Under the pieces are notes generated by a model, which was not told where the DNA came from, did not search any database, and saw only the letters and a program-made list of their open reading frames with translations. Position numbers and translations under genes: made by a program. Of a DNA stretch of 64,000 nucleotides, positions 35,101 through 46,965 are shown piece by piece (within the stretch, counting starts at the first letter, position 1; each line of letters starts with the position of its first letter). The stretch comes from Opisthocomus hoazin (lineage: Eukaryota; Chordata; Aves; Opisthocomiformes; Opisthocomidae): NCBI RefSeq assembly GCF_030867145.1, contig NC_134414.1:126864465-126928464 (forward strand), given 5' to 3'.

Positions 35101-35790
35101 CCCAGCTCATAAAAGTAGTGGAGTGTCTTTCCCTGCTACCAAAACCATGACACAGCAGTAAATTCTGACGCTGTAAAATTCCCCACCGGTACCACTACAT
35201 TCACAACAGTGACAGATGACGGCTAGCTCAGGGCGTAACATCCTGCACAACAAGGTCCGAGTACAGAATAATGACTTTTGGCCAGCAGAGCTGTTTGTCT
35301 GTGTTTAGAAAGACACAATGAAAAAGGATGAAGACAGGGAAGATTATTCTGAACAATGCATATGATGACTGTGGAACAGCTGACAAACCTAGTCCATGCC
35401 TTTTGACGCTAAGCAAGGACTAGGTGGGGGTATTAACAGAGTTGTTTCAGAAAAAACAGAGAGAGAATGACAGCAAAACGGAAAGCAAAAAGGAACGGGG
35501 GGGAAAAGGAACAGGAGGGATGCCAATATGTCCACTACTGGGCTTTGCTTCCATCTCCTCCTCACTTCCATATTAAAAAAAACCCACCCCAGAATTAGAA
35601 AGCAGAGACAGATAAAATGAAGTACTGATAACTCTTCTTTCCCAACTGTGGCTGCTATTGTCTCTAATCTGTGACCTGCTTGGCGTCCTATTGTTCTTCC
35701 CCAATAATATTGGCAGATTTCGTGTGGTTTGAGTCCCGTGGTTTTGAGTCCAGGAGGTCTCTCCAGAGAGAGTTAAGCAATACAGTTGTT
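23146..35790. other. long AT-rich non-coding stretch
   Basis: I find no supported gene in about 12.6 kb. Noted items: a 23-bp imperfect tandem duplication near 24431-24476; T-runs at about 24264-24279 and 32498-32515; an ETS/CRE-like pair at 26058-26074; and a minus-strand AATAAA at 33800-33805 followed upstream by AT-rich sequence that could be a 3' untranslated region. Most of it looks like intron or intergenic DNA. Confidence 0.4.
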
Positions 35791-36025
35791 GGCACATTCA
35801 CTGAGGAGAAGTTGTCGGATTAGCTGGATAAGAGAAGGAAAACCAGATGCCAGGAAGAGGGCGATGAATGCAGAGTTGCTGCAGTGAAATTGCAGATGTT
35901 GGTAAAAATCAAACCCCTCTTTACTGCAAGAGTAGTTAAGCAGTGGAAGAGGATCCCCAGAGACCTTGCAGAGCATCCATCCATGGACGTTTTCAGAACT
36001 CTGCTGGAAGCAGGCAAACACATTC
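35790..36025 (+). repeat. possible old CR1 ORF2 C-terminal fragment, plus strand
   Basis: The plus strand at about 35884-36025 encodes a peptide with VVKQWKRIPRDLAEHPSMD, which resembles the CR1 ORF2 tail ([18 protein letters not shown]) seen in the other copies of this window. The orientation is opposite to the other CR1s. The usual CR1 3' end was not found next to it, so it is an ancient or rearranged scrap. Confidence 0.5.
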
Positions 36026-39000
36026 TGCACACCAGCAGCACCAAGAGCGGCACGAGCAAAGTAGATTTTGCCTGGCAGCAGAGGAGCAGACTAAGCGGTC
36101 CCTCTGGTCCTACTTTTTATGATGAAGCGTCTAGACCAGATTACAAACATTGCACTAGAATTTTCAGTGATCAGCTCGGCATCGAGATAGGGTAGTGTAT
36201 GTGATGTATTTCCCTTTTATTGCTGTTTCTTTCCAGTCAGTCAAGTCACTGCTTGTAACGTTGACTTCAGGCTGCTGGGCTGTAATGATCTGGTAAGTGA
36301 ATGGAAATCCTCTAGGATCCTAGAAAACAAAGAAAAAACAGGAAAAAGGATTAATCTTGTCAATCGCGTTGCTGCCTCAGGTCTTGCTGAGCAGTGTGGT
36401 TGCCATTGAGGTGGGGGGTGGGGATGGACGTGGAGAGGGAGAAATGCACAGTGGGGAAAGCAGGGAGGAACAGTCACAAAACTGCCCTTTGGCAAACAAC
36501 CATAGGACCTTCCCTGCTGTACAATCAGTAGCACATCTTCCCAAAACACAATGAAACGGGCTTCAGCCTGTGTTCTCCCTTGCTTCCTTTCTTCACTACA
36601 GATGATACCTGACCTTAAATTTAAGAAGATAGCTTATCTTTAACAGCGCAGATGCATGCCTGCCACACAAAGGATCGTTACATGGAAGGATCTGTGCCTG
36701 AGCCCAGCACCGCTCACCCTGAGGACCTCAGGAGATGCCTGCAGAGCCACAGGGGACACCGCTCGCTCAATCCATGTTGCCCCACACTGACAACATCCCC
36801 CGTAGGCTTCTCAAAGCGGCTACTCTGAGGGATGCTCAGCCCCCTCATTATTATTCCAAGGAGGAATAGTCTTAAAACTGGTAGGGGAAAAAAAAAGTAT
36901 ATTTTTTTCCCTCCCCTTTTCTCTTTAAGCAACAGAAATTCCTTTGGGAGCATATTTATTAGAAAGCCTGAAAACAACAGCTATGAAAATGTCCCACTAC
37001 GCAACAGCATTTTCTCCTCAGGCGGTGAGAAACTACCCTGCTTGCCAACACCCATCCAAAGCCATTTATTACCCAGCAGAAGGACAGGCGCTGCCTTACA
37101 GACCATTTCACCTCGGGAGGAAGCCAAGGGATCCTGATTGGCAGTAGCTGCCAAAAGACATTACCAGTCTAGAGGGAAGTACTCTATTGAAAACAATATT
37201 TTAAAACCCCAGTAGTTTAGATTACACAAGATACCAATCGACATGTGAATTTCAGTTTATGATTGCTGAAGGAAAGCCTGCAGTTTTTACAGTACAACCA
37301 CACCAACAAACATTAATTTTTAAGCAAAGTGATGAAAACAGTGAAGCAGAAAACAATTACTTTGGAAGTTTTAACCCAAAGCTTCTTGCCTGGTGATTTC
37401 AATCACCAAGATTTAAAAATCAGTCCAGCTTACAGTACTCTCTAAAAGGCAAATGCTAGATTTTTTTTTTTTGTCTCCCTCTTCCCAAAGATTGTCTTCC
37501 CACCCTTCACTCTGCAGCTTTGATTGCAGTGCCTAGAGACCACGGGCTGAAGAGACGTGGCTGAGAGAAGACTCGGAAGGCTTAGCCCCGCTGGTGTTTG
37601 GAGCAGTCCCCAGGGAGAAGCAGCAGCTTGCCCTCACCCAGCTCACCCGTTACTCTTCCTGTCGCTGTCCTCTCACTCCAAACAGCAGCCAGCCCTCCTC
37701 TGAAACCTCGAGGAGCATTATGCACTCACCGGGATGAAATTTGTGTGTCCTACCATAACATCACACGCCTGGTGGAAATTTGGGAAGCCCAGCTGATAAG
37801 TGGTTCCTGCCCCTGGGGTGCCGCTGGAGCAGCGGGAGCGACGCGGCATGGCTCACAGTACACAGCACCGTCCGCCGGCACTCGTGCCAACCGCGGCCCC
37901 CCGGGCTACACCACCCAGCGCAACCCATACCCTCTAGGCATTCCCAAACAAGAGACATGGAGTATGGCAGGGCAAATTTTCAGGATTAGTGTTAATCTAT
38001 TTGTATGCAACAGGAATGATCGACTGGGGGGAAAGGAAAAAAAAAAGAAAAAGACATTCTCCATTTCCTGCTAATATCATATCTAAAGAATCCGAAGAGT
38101 TACTACACTGTTCTTTGTTTTCATTAAACTATGACCATCAACACCTGTCCAAACAGTATTTCGGATTTCAAAAAAAGTTGATCTGAAGACAATATTATGT
38201 GGAATTTTTTAAAACTTCTTACATACCTACTATTAAACCACATATTTTAATTGTGGAAACCACACGCTGCAGTATTCAGAATATGACAGCGAGATAGGGA
38301 ATATACAAAACCGTAAATGGATTTATAAACTGTGAAAAGCAAACCAACTTTCCTGGGTTTGGTAATACACAAATAAAGATATCTATTGACTAAATAAATA
38401 GCTTGATAGTTCAGAATGTCATTCTGACATTTGAGACCAAATTTATGACACTACATTTATGCGGCTTTGAAAAAAATAATAAAATACATAGCATCCTTAC
38501 TTTTCATGTAGAAGAGTAAGAAAAAAGTTTCCACCTCCTTCTGCATACAGCCAAAGTATTTTGTAAAGGAACAACATTTCAGAATTGAGCACATAAATAG
38601 TTCTTACCAAGGAAGTAAACAGCAAATTGAAACGGCAAGGCAACTATTCATATACTACAGGAGTGCTACTTTTTCTCCCTTTCAGCTGCCAGCCATTTTA
38701 TTTCCTGGTTACATACAAAGCCCTGCTGTTGGAATGAAAAGAAGAATGAAGGACTGGAAGTTATTTCATAAATAAATACAAGCACAGTTATGAAGCACAG
38801 GATAGAAATGTATTAATCACTGTAAAGGCCCCCCTGTTTGTGAAGAAAGGATGCTGTTTTCAGTAGCCTATACTGCAACACCACTCCCTGGGATGGGCAA
38901 GACAAGCTCTTAGGTGTTTCCTACACCGCTGCCTTCATCCTGTCAGGGACACACAGGATTTATTTCATCCTTCCAGACAAAAACCCCTGCCATGCCCTGG

Positions 39001-42000
39001 GAGACCTCAGTTCATCCACATGCCTTCCCCTCCTTCCTCCTCTGCCACTCCTTCTCCCAGCTCTTCTCCGAAAGGGAAAGCAGGATGAGGAACATGGTTT
39101 CCCCAGCAAAACAAGCTGGGGAAAACACAATGGGAGAAAGAGCAAGGCACTGGCCACCCCTGTCCTGTGCAATGAAGATGGGTAGCACTAAATCATGGAA
39201 AGTTCGGAAAGGGCGCCCCGGCTCTCTCCATGTACGTGATGCAGACTTGAGGGTACTGCCAGGCACATTTCTGCGAGCAGAAAATTAAGTGACTTGCTAA
39301 GGAACAGGAGTTGTCTGGAAGCAGCGTGTGATTAAACTCAGAAAACATTTTCACTTGGGTTGCAAAATATTTATGTCTGCAGGAACCCTGAGGGGTGGCC
39401 CGGTAGCAGAATTACCCGTCTGCTGATCTTTTCCCTATGGGCTCTTTTTTTTTTTTTTCTTTCCATCTTTTCTTTCTCCCCTCATTAACTCTATTTAGGT
39501 CTGTTTGGCTACAGTGTTTTTATGTTGCATTTTTTTGGGGTTTTTTTTGGTGTAGTGTTAGGATGGGTAAAGGAATGAGGCTGTTGCAAGCAAAACAACT
39601 TTCACTTATACCACTGCATATTTTTGCTATTTTGGGGAATTCAGAATAGGACAAATACAATCCTCTGCTCACAGTAAAGCCACACTTGAGAGGCACCCAA
39701 TACGATTCTAAAATGAGCCTTCCCAGCTGGGACATGACAGCCAGAGACCCGTTCCTCTGCAAGCAGGGTGCGTTACATTCATCTGCCTCATAAAAGAGGG
39801 AGCTGTGTCCCAAGTTTATCATCTGAAAGGCTGGTATTTAGCTGTCACTTCAGGACAATTTATTCCGAAAAGTCTCCTAAAACTGACTTGCTACTACGTT
39901 TTTCTCAACTACCCAGTCTCTCACTGTTAAGAAAACCAGCTGTATGTCAAAGCAAATCTACTGAAGAAACAAGCCAAGTCACACAGATAAGATGAGAAAT
40001 GCCACAATTTTTGAGCCAAAGCTTAGAAACACAGCCTTCCTCAAACTGAATAAATGCTAGAGGATATTGCTATAATGGCTGTTCCATAAATAATTCCCAT
40101 TTTTACTGTAAACAAAGCAATGGAAAGTGTGCGCAAGTACTTGTTCTTGGGAAGCTTCCCAAATAACTGGAATATCCTGCACAAGACTTCCATATTTCCC
40201 AATCTTTCAGGATATCTTTGGCCACCAAAAGTTCAGGTTTCTGACAGCTACATATTATAGCTGATCAGGCAAGCTGCTATTCGCAGCTTAACAGGCCTGA
40301 ACCAATATTATTTGTAGCGACTCCCAAACTTCAAAAAATAATAATCAGGGAGCCTTGAATCCCTGTTCAGGGTATTAGGTGATCTCTGTCTGGTACCAAA
40401 GAGGTATTTTTAATCTGTTTTATAACACTTGTGTAACATTCAAGATACACTGATATTCAACACCTCTTTGAAATACATTTAGTTGGCTGCATTTGGACAC
40501 AAGCATCTTGAAACAGAGACTTTAATGCTGCTTAATCTAAGTTCTGTAAAATTTCCACTTCAAGAATAGCTTGAATGTTTCAGTTTAAAAACAGGAAAAA
40601 CCCATTGCTATGCTGGCGCTTTCTGCAGAACAGCTGTTTTGATCTGACCTAGTCTCCTCTTCTGTGACTCTTCAAGTTTTCTTCTTGCAGGTTCACCTAA
40701 TCTGCTCAGCTTGCTTAGGTCGCATCATATCTATTCAATAACAAGCTCCAAGATTTTTTTGTCCTGTTGCTTTTAAACACAAATATACTATTTGACCATT
40801 TCTAAAACTTTCCATGTGACAAAACATGCATAAGATATCCAAGAAAGACCAACACACCAATGCTTAAAAAAAAAAACACACAAAAAACAAAAACCAAAAA
40901 CAGGCTAGCCTTTATATCCATTTGTGAAATAGCCCTTCCTCACAGGCCACCACAAGCCCCCAGGAAACTGGTTACGTGGATTTTTATTGCCCTGCAGACT
41001 GCTAAGTCCTGAGAACTGACTATAAAGGTTTCTAACTGGCTAGGCTGAAATATGAGTATCCTGCAAGCCTTTCAATGAACAGCTGATGCTGTGGAAAGCA
41101 TTCAGGTTGAGACTTGTATGCAGTAGGTAAGTCTCAGGAATTTAATCTGGCTAATTGCCTTTATTTTGCTTCAGTCAGGCACTTGGCTTGTTAACTGGGC
41201 TGCTTTATGTTGGTGTGGTCTACAGTTAAGCTCTATTAGTTAGGCCAGGTAGGAAGTGGTGTAACTTTTTACCAGAAGAGTAGCACTGAGAAACCTCCAG
41301 CAAGAGTGAAGTTGTGTCTGGTGATTCATTGCAGCCTGCTCATCGCACTTAAATCCAGTGACAGGCACAGCCAGGCTTGCTTCTCTGCTCGGCAGAGGAT
41401 GAAGATGCGCCTTTTCCAAAGCTGTTTCCACTAGGTCTCAACACAAAGGCTGCTCTGTTTGTTTCCAGACAAGTGACTTTTTGCCAAACATTGTGAAGAC
41501 ACTTCACTTGGGATGCTTTCAGGGAGAACCAAAACGTATGTCTGCTCTGTAACTGGTACACAAGGGAGATGCCTGAGGGATGGGACATCAACTTTGAGCC
41601 CTAGCTCTCCACCCGATTCCCAAGCGCCTACCGCAGAAAGGAGGGGAACAACAAAAATAAAAGCAAAGCAAAAACCAACCATACTCTCAATAACAGAAAC
41701 TTTGATAGAGAAGGGTCCCCCACCACCCAGATAAAAAGCTGTTGTTTTACTTTAAAAACCAGACATTTTGACAGGGCGGGAAAGGCTTTGCTTGTTATGT
41801 AGTGCAGAATGAAAAGAAGTATTGAAGCCCCAGACAGACATTGGTATCCCCCTGCCAGTGCTATTAGCTCTCTATTTTGCTGTTACAAAAAGCGTGTCCA
41901 GAAATATGTACGTAGGCGCTGCTCCTTGTTCCAACACAATCTGAGGATAACAGAGGATAAAACCAGAAAAGGGATTTCTGCAAGACGTTCTTCTCTTTCA

Positions 42001-43130
42001 GGTGAATCAACTGCAACCAATGCTTTAAAGACCATAAATAAATTTCATAGATGATCGGGGGAAAAAAACAAGTCACTGCAAAAACAGACTAGCGTCCACA
42101 GTGTGCTGCTCAGAGGGGAGCTAAGGAGGTGCAGGGGAGTTCCTCATTACAATGTGGTATTTGTGGAGTGGTAACGCACTCTAAACAGCGTGTTAAAAAT
42201 TACTGTAGCTCCACAGGTATTCTCGGCATACTAAGGATATGGCTGGGAAAGTGACAGTGGAATCATACACAAGACAAATTGTAAATAACTTTCAGCAATA
42301 AGAAGAAAAGAGCATCCAGGAAAAAAAAAACCACAAACAAAACAACAGACAGAGACAGAGTGATCAAACTGCACCAGTACTGGAGTTTTACAACAAACTA
42401 ATTAATGAGGCCTCCAGGGAAACAGATGTACATCATGAAGATGGACTACACATTTCCCTAAGCTGGTCACTGTATGAAGGAACAGGTTCAGCGGGTCAAA
42501 ATTACTCTGGATAAAGTAGTGCTGTCTTTATGCAAAAAGGAGTCTGGTCAGCTCATTACATTTTCAAAACTCAAGACCAAAAAGCAACTGAAAAGATACA
42601 GATGAAGACTGATAAAAACTAGACTACATTCAAAGAACAGAAACTGAACAACTTACAAGATCACTGCAGAATTCACATCCCAGCATCACAGTTAATCAAA
42701 ACTCATGATAAATGGGCAAGAACACAAGGAGTTGAAGCCCCTCAAATCCTGCATTTTGTTGATAAATTCTAACACAACCAACTTACACCCACTCGTAAAC
42801 ACTGCTCGTCTAATTTACTCTGCCTGGGTGAACAGGTATTTAGATGAAGTCTAATGCACCCGCGTGGGGCCGGCAATCCGGACGTCCTCCCGGGCAGTGG
42901 GGCATGAGACCCCACTTCCCTTGCTGACACAGTGTGGCTTTGAGCTCTGAGCCATCAGCTGAGGAAGAAGGGGCACAGTGCTTTCAGCTTAAGCATACGA
43001 TGCTTTTCTGTGTCTTATGCTCTCCTTGCAAGGCAGGGGGAGGGGGGGCTCTGTTCAAAGTCTCCAAAATAACGCGTGGGCTCTGTCGTGTCTCTGCAGC
43101 AAGAAATCATGTCTTGCATGACCCACGACA
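36026..43130. other. non-coding stretch left of the large CR1
   Basis: No supported gene. There is a weak minus-strand terminal exon candidate at about 36164-36319 (see findings), T-runs near 37460 and 39450, and otherwise AT-rich sequence with chance frames. Confidence 0.35.
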
Positions 43131-43216
43131 TAGAATCACAGAATCACAGAATAGTAGGGGTTGGAAGGGACCTCTGTGGGTCATCTAGTCCAACCCCCTT
43201 GCCGAAGCAGGGTCAC

Positions 43217-45656
43217 CTACAGCAGGCCGCACAGGACCCCGTCCAGGCAGGTCTTGAATATCTCCAGAGAAGGAGACTCCACAACCTCCCTGGGCAGCCT
43301 GTTCCAGTGCTCCGTCACCCTCAGAGGGAAGAAGTTCCTCCTCATGTTCAGACGGAACTTCCTGTGCCTCAGTTTGTGCCCATTGCCCCTTGTCCTGTCA
43401 CTGGGCACCACTGAAAAGAGCTTGGCCCCATCCTCCTGACACCCACCCTTCAGATATTTGTAGGCATTTATAAGGTCCCCTCGCAGCCTTCTCTTCTTCA
43501 GGCTGAACAAGCCCAGTTCCCTCAACCTCTCCTCGTAGGGGAGATGCTCCAGTCCCCTCACCATCCTCGTAGCCCTCCGCTGGACTCTCTCAAGTAGCTC
43601 TTCATCCTTCTTGAACTGGGGAGCCCAGAACTGGACACAGTACTCCAGATGAGGCCTCACCAGGGCAGTGTAGAGGGGAAGGAGAACCTCCCTCGTCCTG
43701 CTGGCCACACTCTTCTTGATGCACCCCAGGATCCCATTGGCTTTCTTGGCAGCCAGGGCACACTGCTGGCTCATGGTTAACCTGTCGTCCACCAGGACAC
43801 CCAGGTCCCTCTCCGCAGAGCTGCTCTCCAGCAGGTCCACCCCAAGCCTGTACTGATGCATGAGGTTGTTCCTCCCCAGGTGCAGGACCCTGCACTTGCC
43901 CTTGTTGAACTTCATCAGGTTCCTCTCTGCCCAGCTTTCCAGCCTATCCAGGTCACGCTGAATGGCAGCACAGCCTTCTGGTGTATCTACCACACCTCCC
44001 AGTTTGGTGTCATCAGCAAACTTGCTGAGGGTACATTCTAACTCTTCATCCAGGTCGTTGATGAAGAAGTTAAACAAGACTGGGCCCAGTACTGACCCCT
44101 GGGGGACACCACTTGTCACCAGCCTCCAACTAGACTCAGCGCCGCTGATGACAACCCTCTGAGTTCTGCCATTCAGCCAGTTCTCTATCCACTTCACCGA
44201 CCACTCATCCAGCCCACACTTCCTCAGCTTCCCTAGGAGGATATCATGGGAGACTGTGTCAAAAGCCTTGCTGAAGTCAAGGTAGACAACATCCACGGCT
44301 CTCCCTTCGTCTACCCAGCCAGTCATGTCATTGTAGAAAGCTATCAGATTGGTCAGGCATGATTTCCCTTTGGTGAATCCATGCTGACTACTCCTGATAA
44401 CCTTCTTTTCTTCCACTTGCTTCATGATGGCCTCCAGGATAAGCTGCTCCATCACCTTTCCTGGGATGGAGGTGAGGCTGACCGGCCTGTAGTTCCCTGG
44501 GTCCTCCTTCTTGCCCTTTTTGAAGATTGGAGTGACATTGGCCTTTCTCCAGTCCTCAGGCACCTCTCCTGTCCTCCAGGACCTCTCAAAGATGATGGAG
44601 AGTGGCTCAGCAATGACATCCGCCAGCTCCCTCAGCACTCGTGGGTGCATTCCATCGGGGCCCATGGATTTGTGGACGTCCAGATCGCTTAAGCGATCCC
44701 TCACACAGTCCTCCTCGACAGAGGGAAAATCATCCTCTTTGTAGGCTTCTTCTCTTACCTCCGGGGCTTGGGATTCCTGAGGGCCAGTCTTAGCACTGAA
44801 GACTGAAGCAAAGAAGGCATTCAGTAGCTCTGCCTTCTCCGTATCCTCCGTCACCAGGACACCCACCTCATTCAGCAGCGGCCCCACGTTGTCTCTAGCC
44901 TTCCTTTTGCTGCTGATGTAGTTGAAGAAGCCCTTCTTGTTGTTTTCGACATCCCTTGCCAGCTTCAATTCCAGGTGAGCCTTGGCCTTCCTCGTCGCAT
45001 CCCTGCATGCTCTCACCACGTTTCTGTACTCTTCCCAAGTGGCCTGTCCCTCTTTCCACATTCCATGGACCTTTCTCTTCTGCCTGATCTCCGCTAGAAG
45101 CTCCTTGTTTAACCATGCAGGTCTCCTGCCTCCTTTGCTAGATTTCTTTCTCAGGGGGATGCATTGCTCCTGTGCATGGAAGAAGTGTTGTTTAAAGAGC
45201 GATCAGCACTCATGGACCCCCCTTCCTTCGAGAGCCCTGGCCCACGGGATTCCTCCCAGTAGCTCCTTGAAGAGGGCAAAGTCAGCCCTCCTGAGGTCCA
45301 GGGTTTTGATCCTGCTTATCGCCCTGCTTCCTCCACGCAGGATCCTGAACTCGACCATTTCATGGTCACTGCAGCCGAGTCCACCTCCAACCTTCACATC
45401 CTCCACCAGTCCCTCCTTGTTTGTTAACACGAGGTCCAGCAGCGCACCTTTCCTTGTTGGTTCCTCCACCACTTGCATCAGAAAGTTATCATCGATGCTC
45501 TGTAGGAACCTCCTGGATTGCGCCTGCCTAGCTGTATGGTCTTCCCAGCTGATGTCAGGGTGGTTGAAGTCCCCCATGAGAACCAGGGCCTGTGACTGTG
45601 AGGCTGCTTGCAGCTGCCTGTAGAAGGCCTCATCAACCTCCTCCTCCTCCTGGTCA
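43217..45656 (-). pseudogene. CR1 ORF2 (partial endonuclease and reverse transcriptase), broken
   Basis: This ORF would encode the endonuclease-reverse transcriptase that copies CR1 RNA at the target site. The endonuclease is present only from its C-terminal part (GDFNHPDISWEDH near 45577). A single TGA at 45203-45205 interrupts the frame. From the ATG at 45061 a 614-codon frame continues to the natural end at 43217. It contains the RT motifs LDFSKAFDT (residues 261-269, catalytic Asp262), [11 protein letters not shown] (317-327) and FADD (348-351), then the CR1-specific C-terminal region with [12 protein letters not shown]. The RT core is therefore intact, but the element cannot make a complete ORF2 protein because of the stop and the missing endonuclease half. 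Many plus-strand frames here are antisense shadows. Confidence 0.88.
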
Positions 45657-46573
45657 GGTGAGTTTTCCTGCCCCTTTCAGTATTGTCCCCTGCCACTGAT
45701 GGGATGGAGGAAAACACCACCTGCGCCCCTGATCCCTCAACCAGTCGCCCCAGTGCCCTGAAGTCCCTTTTGATGGCCTTGGGACTTCTTTCTGCTACCT
45801 CGTCCCCGCCAACCTGCATTACCAAGAGGGGGTAGTAATCAGAAGGCCGCACCAGACCAGGGAGTTTCTTCGCAACATCCCTAACCCGGGCCCCAGGGAG
45901 GCAGCAGACTTCCCTGTGGGATGGGTCCGGTCGGCAGATCGGGCCCTCTGTTCCCCTCAGAAGGGAATCACCTATGACAATGACCCTCCTTTTTTTCTTA
46001 GTTGAGGCAGTCGTAATTCTTGGGGCTGTCTGACTCGTTCTAGGCAACCCCCTGGATGGAGCCTCACCTTCACCCACATCCTCTGTGGCCGGTCCCTCAC
46101 ATTCCAGAGCCCCATACCTGTTGCTTAAGGGCAACTGGGCAGGTGAGGGAGGCCGGGGGGGAGATTCGCCTGCCCCCCCGAGCAGGGACCTGCTTCCATT
46201 TTCCCCCATCTCTCAGGCCCCCTCTTTCTGCTCGGTGGCAAGAGGGTTGGGGGTTCTCTGCTTTCTGTGGAGCCGCCTCCTGCTGCCGCTGCCTCAGGGC
46301 GGGCAGGGTGCGGCTCCACCAGTCGGTCTCCCTCTCACACTCCCGGATGCTCCTCAGCCTCTCCACTTCCTCCTTCAGCTCTGCCACCAGGCTGAGCAAG
46401 TCATTCACCTGCTCGCACCGAACACAGCAGTTATCTCTGCTGTCCTCCGGTACGAGCGCCAGGCTCAGGCACTCCCTGCAGCCAGAGACCTGGACACCCG
46501 CGTTCTTGCGTGGGGCCTCCGTCTGGGTCCCCACACTCCTTCGAGCAACAGCTTTACCACGGGTGGTAACCAT
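45657..46573 (-). pseudogene. CR1 ORF1 (coiled coil, Cys motif and esterase), frameshifted and truncated
   Basis: CR1 ORF1 proteins bind nucleic acid and carry an SGNH/GDSL-type esterase. Here the likely start is the ATG at 46573. The first part (46573 to about 46200) has a Cys pair (CVRCEQVN) and a heptad-like Leu/Glu stretch (LLSLVAELKEEVERLRSI) that suggests a short coiled coil. The reading then moves to another frame at about 46180-46210, implying a small indel. The second part (to about 45660) has the esterase block with VIVIGDSLLRG, whose Ser is the expected nucleophile. The protein is cut before its end by the deletion that fuses it to the ORF2 region, out of frame. Confidence 0.8.
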
Positions 46574-46965
46574 GGCTAGAATATCTCCTGGAAGAGCGAT
46601 GCCCACTACTTGAGTTGCCAGGAGGGGCGGATGCACCCTGCCTGTCGCCTGCCCGCGCGAACTGCCGCGCAAACTGCTGCGCCGCTCCCGGGCTGCTGCG
46701 CCGCCTCTGTTTGCCGGCTCTGATCGCCCGCGCTCCCTGGGGGCTGCTCTTATCCGTGAGGGGGTTTGGCCGCTGTCACACTCGAGTCCGCCCCCGCTGA
46801 GTCAGAGCTGCTGCTCGTTGGCACTTCCCGCTTTCCCGCTGAGGGGGGCGGCTGGGGTCTCCTCTCTCTCTCGGCGCTTTTTGCCGCCTCGCCGCTGCGG
46901 TTTTGCCACCGGAGAAAGGGTCCCTCGGCGCGAGCCTCTGCTCCAGAACCCTTCACCTTCAGTAG

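Larger units (their letters stand above)
43131..46965 (-). mobile_element. CR1 LINE, nearly full span but internally deleted
   Basis: This CR1 retrotransposon on the minus strand measures about 3.8 kb. Its 3' end (left) shows CATAGAATCACAGAATCACAG, the terminal octamer repeats. Moving right come the ORF2 C-terminus, reverse transcriptase, the end of the endonuclease, the ORF1 esterase, the ORF1 N-terminus, and a GC-rich 5' region to about 46965 that resembles a CR1 promoter. A deletion joins ORF1 to ORF2 near 45657, removing the ORF1 end and the N-terminal half of the endonuclease. The 5' boundary is estimated from the drop in GC content. It is by far the best preserved CR1 here. Confidence 0.9.

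Noticed and set aside
44982-45623. 213-codon plus-strand frame inside the 43-46 kb CR1, and similar plus-strand frames nearby
   Set aside because: They are antisense shadows of CR1 ORF2, which has the RT motifs on the minus strand.
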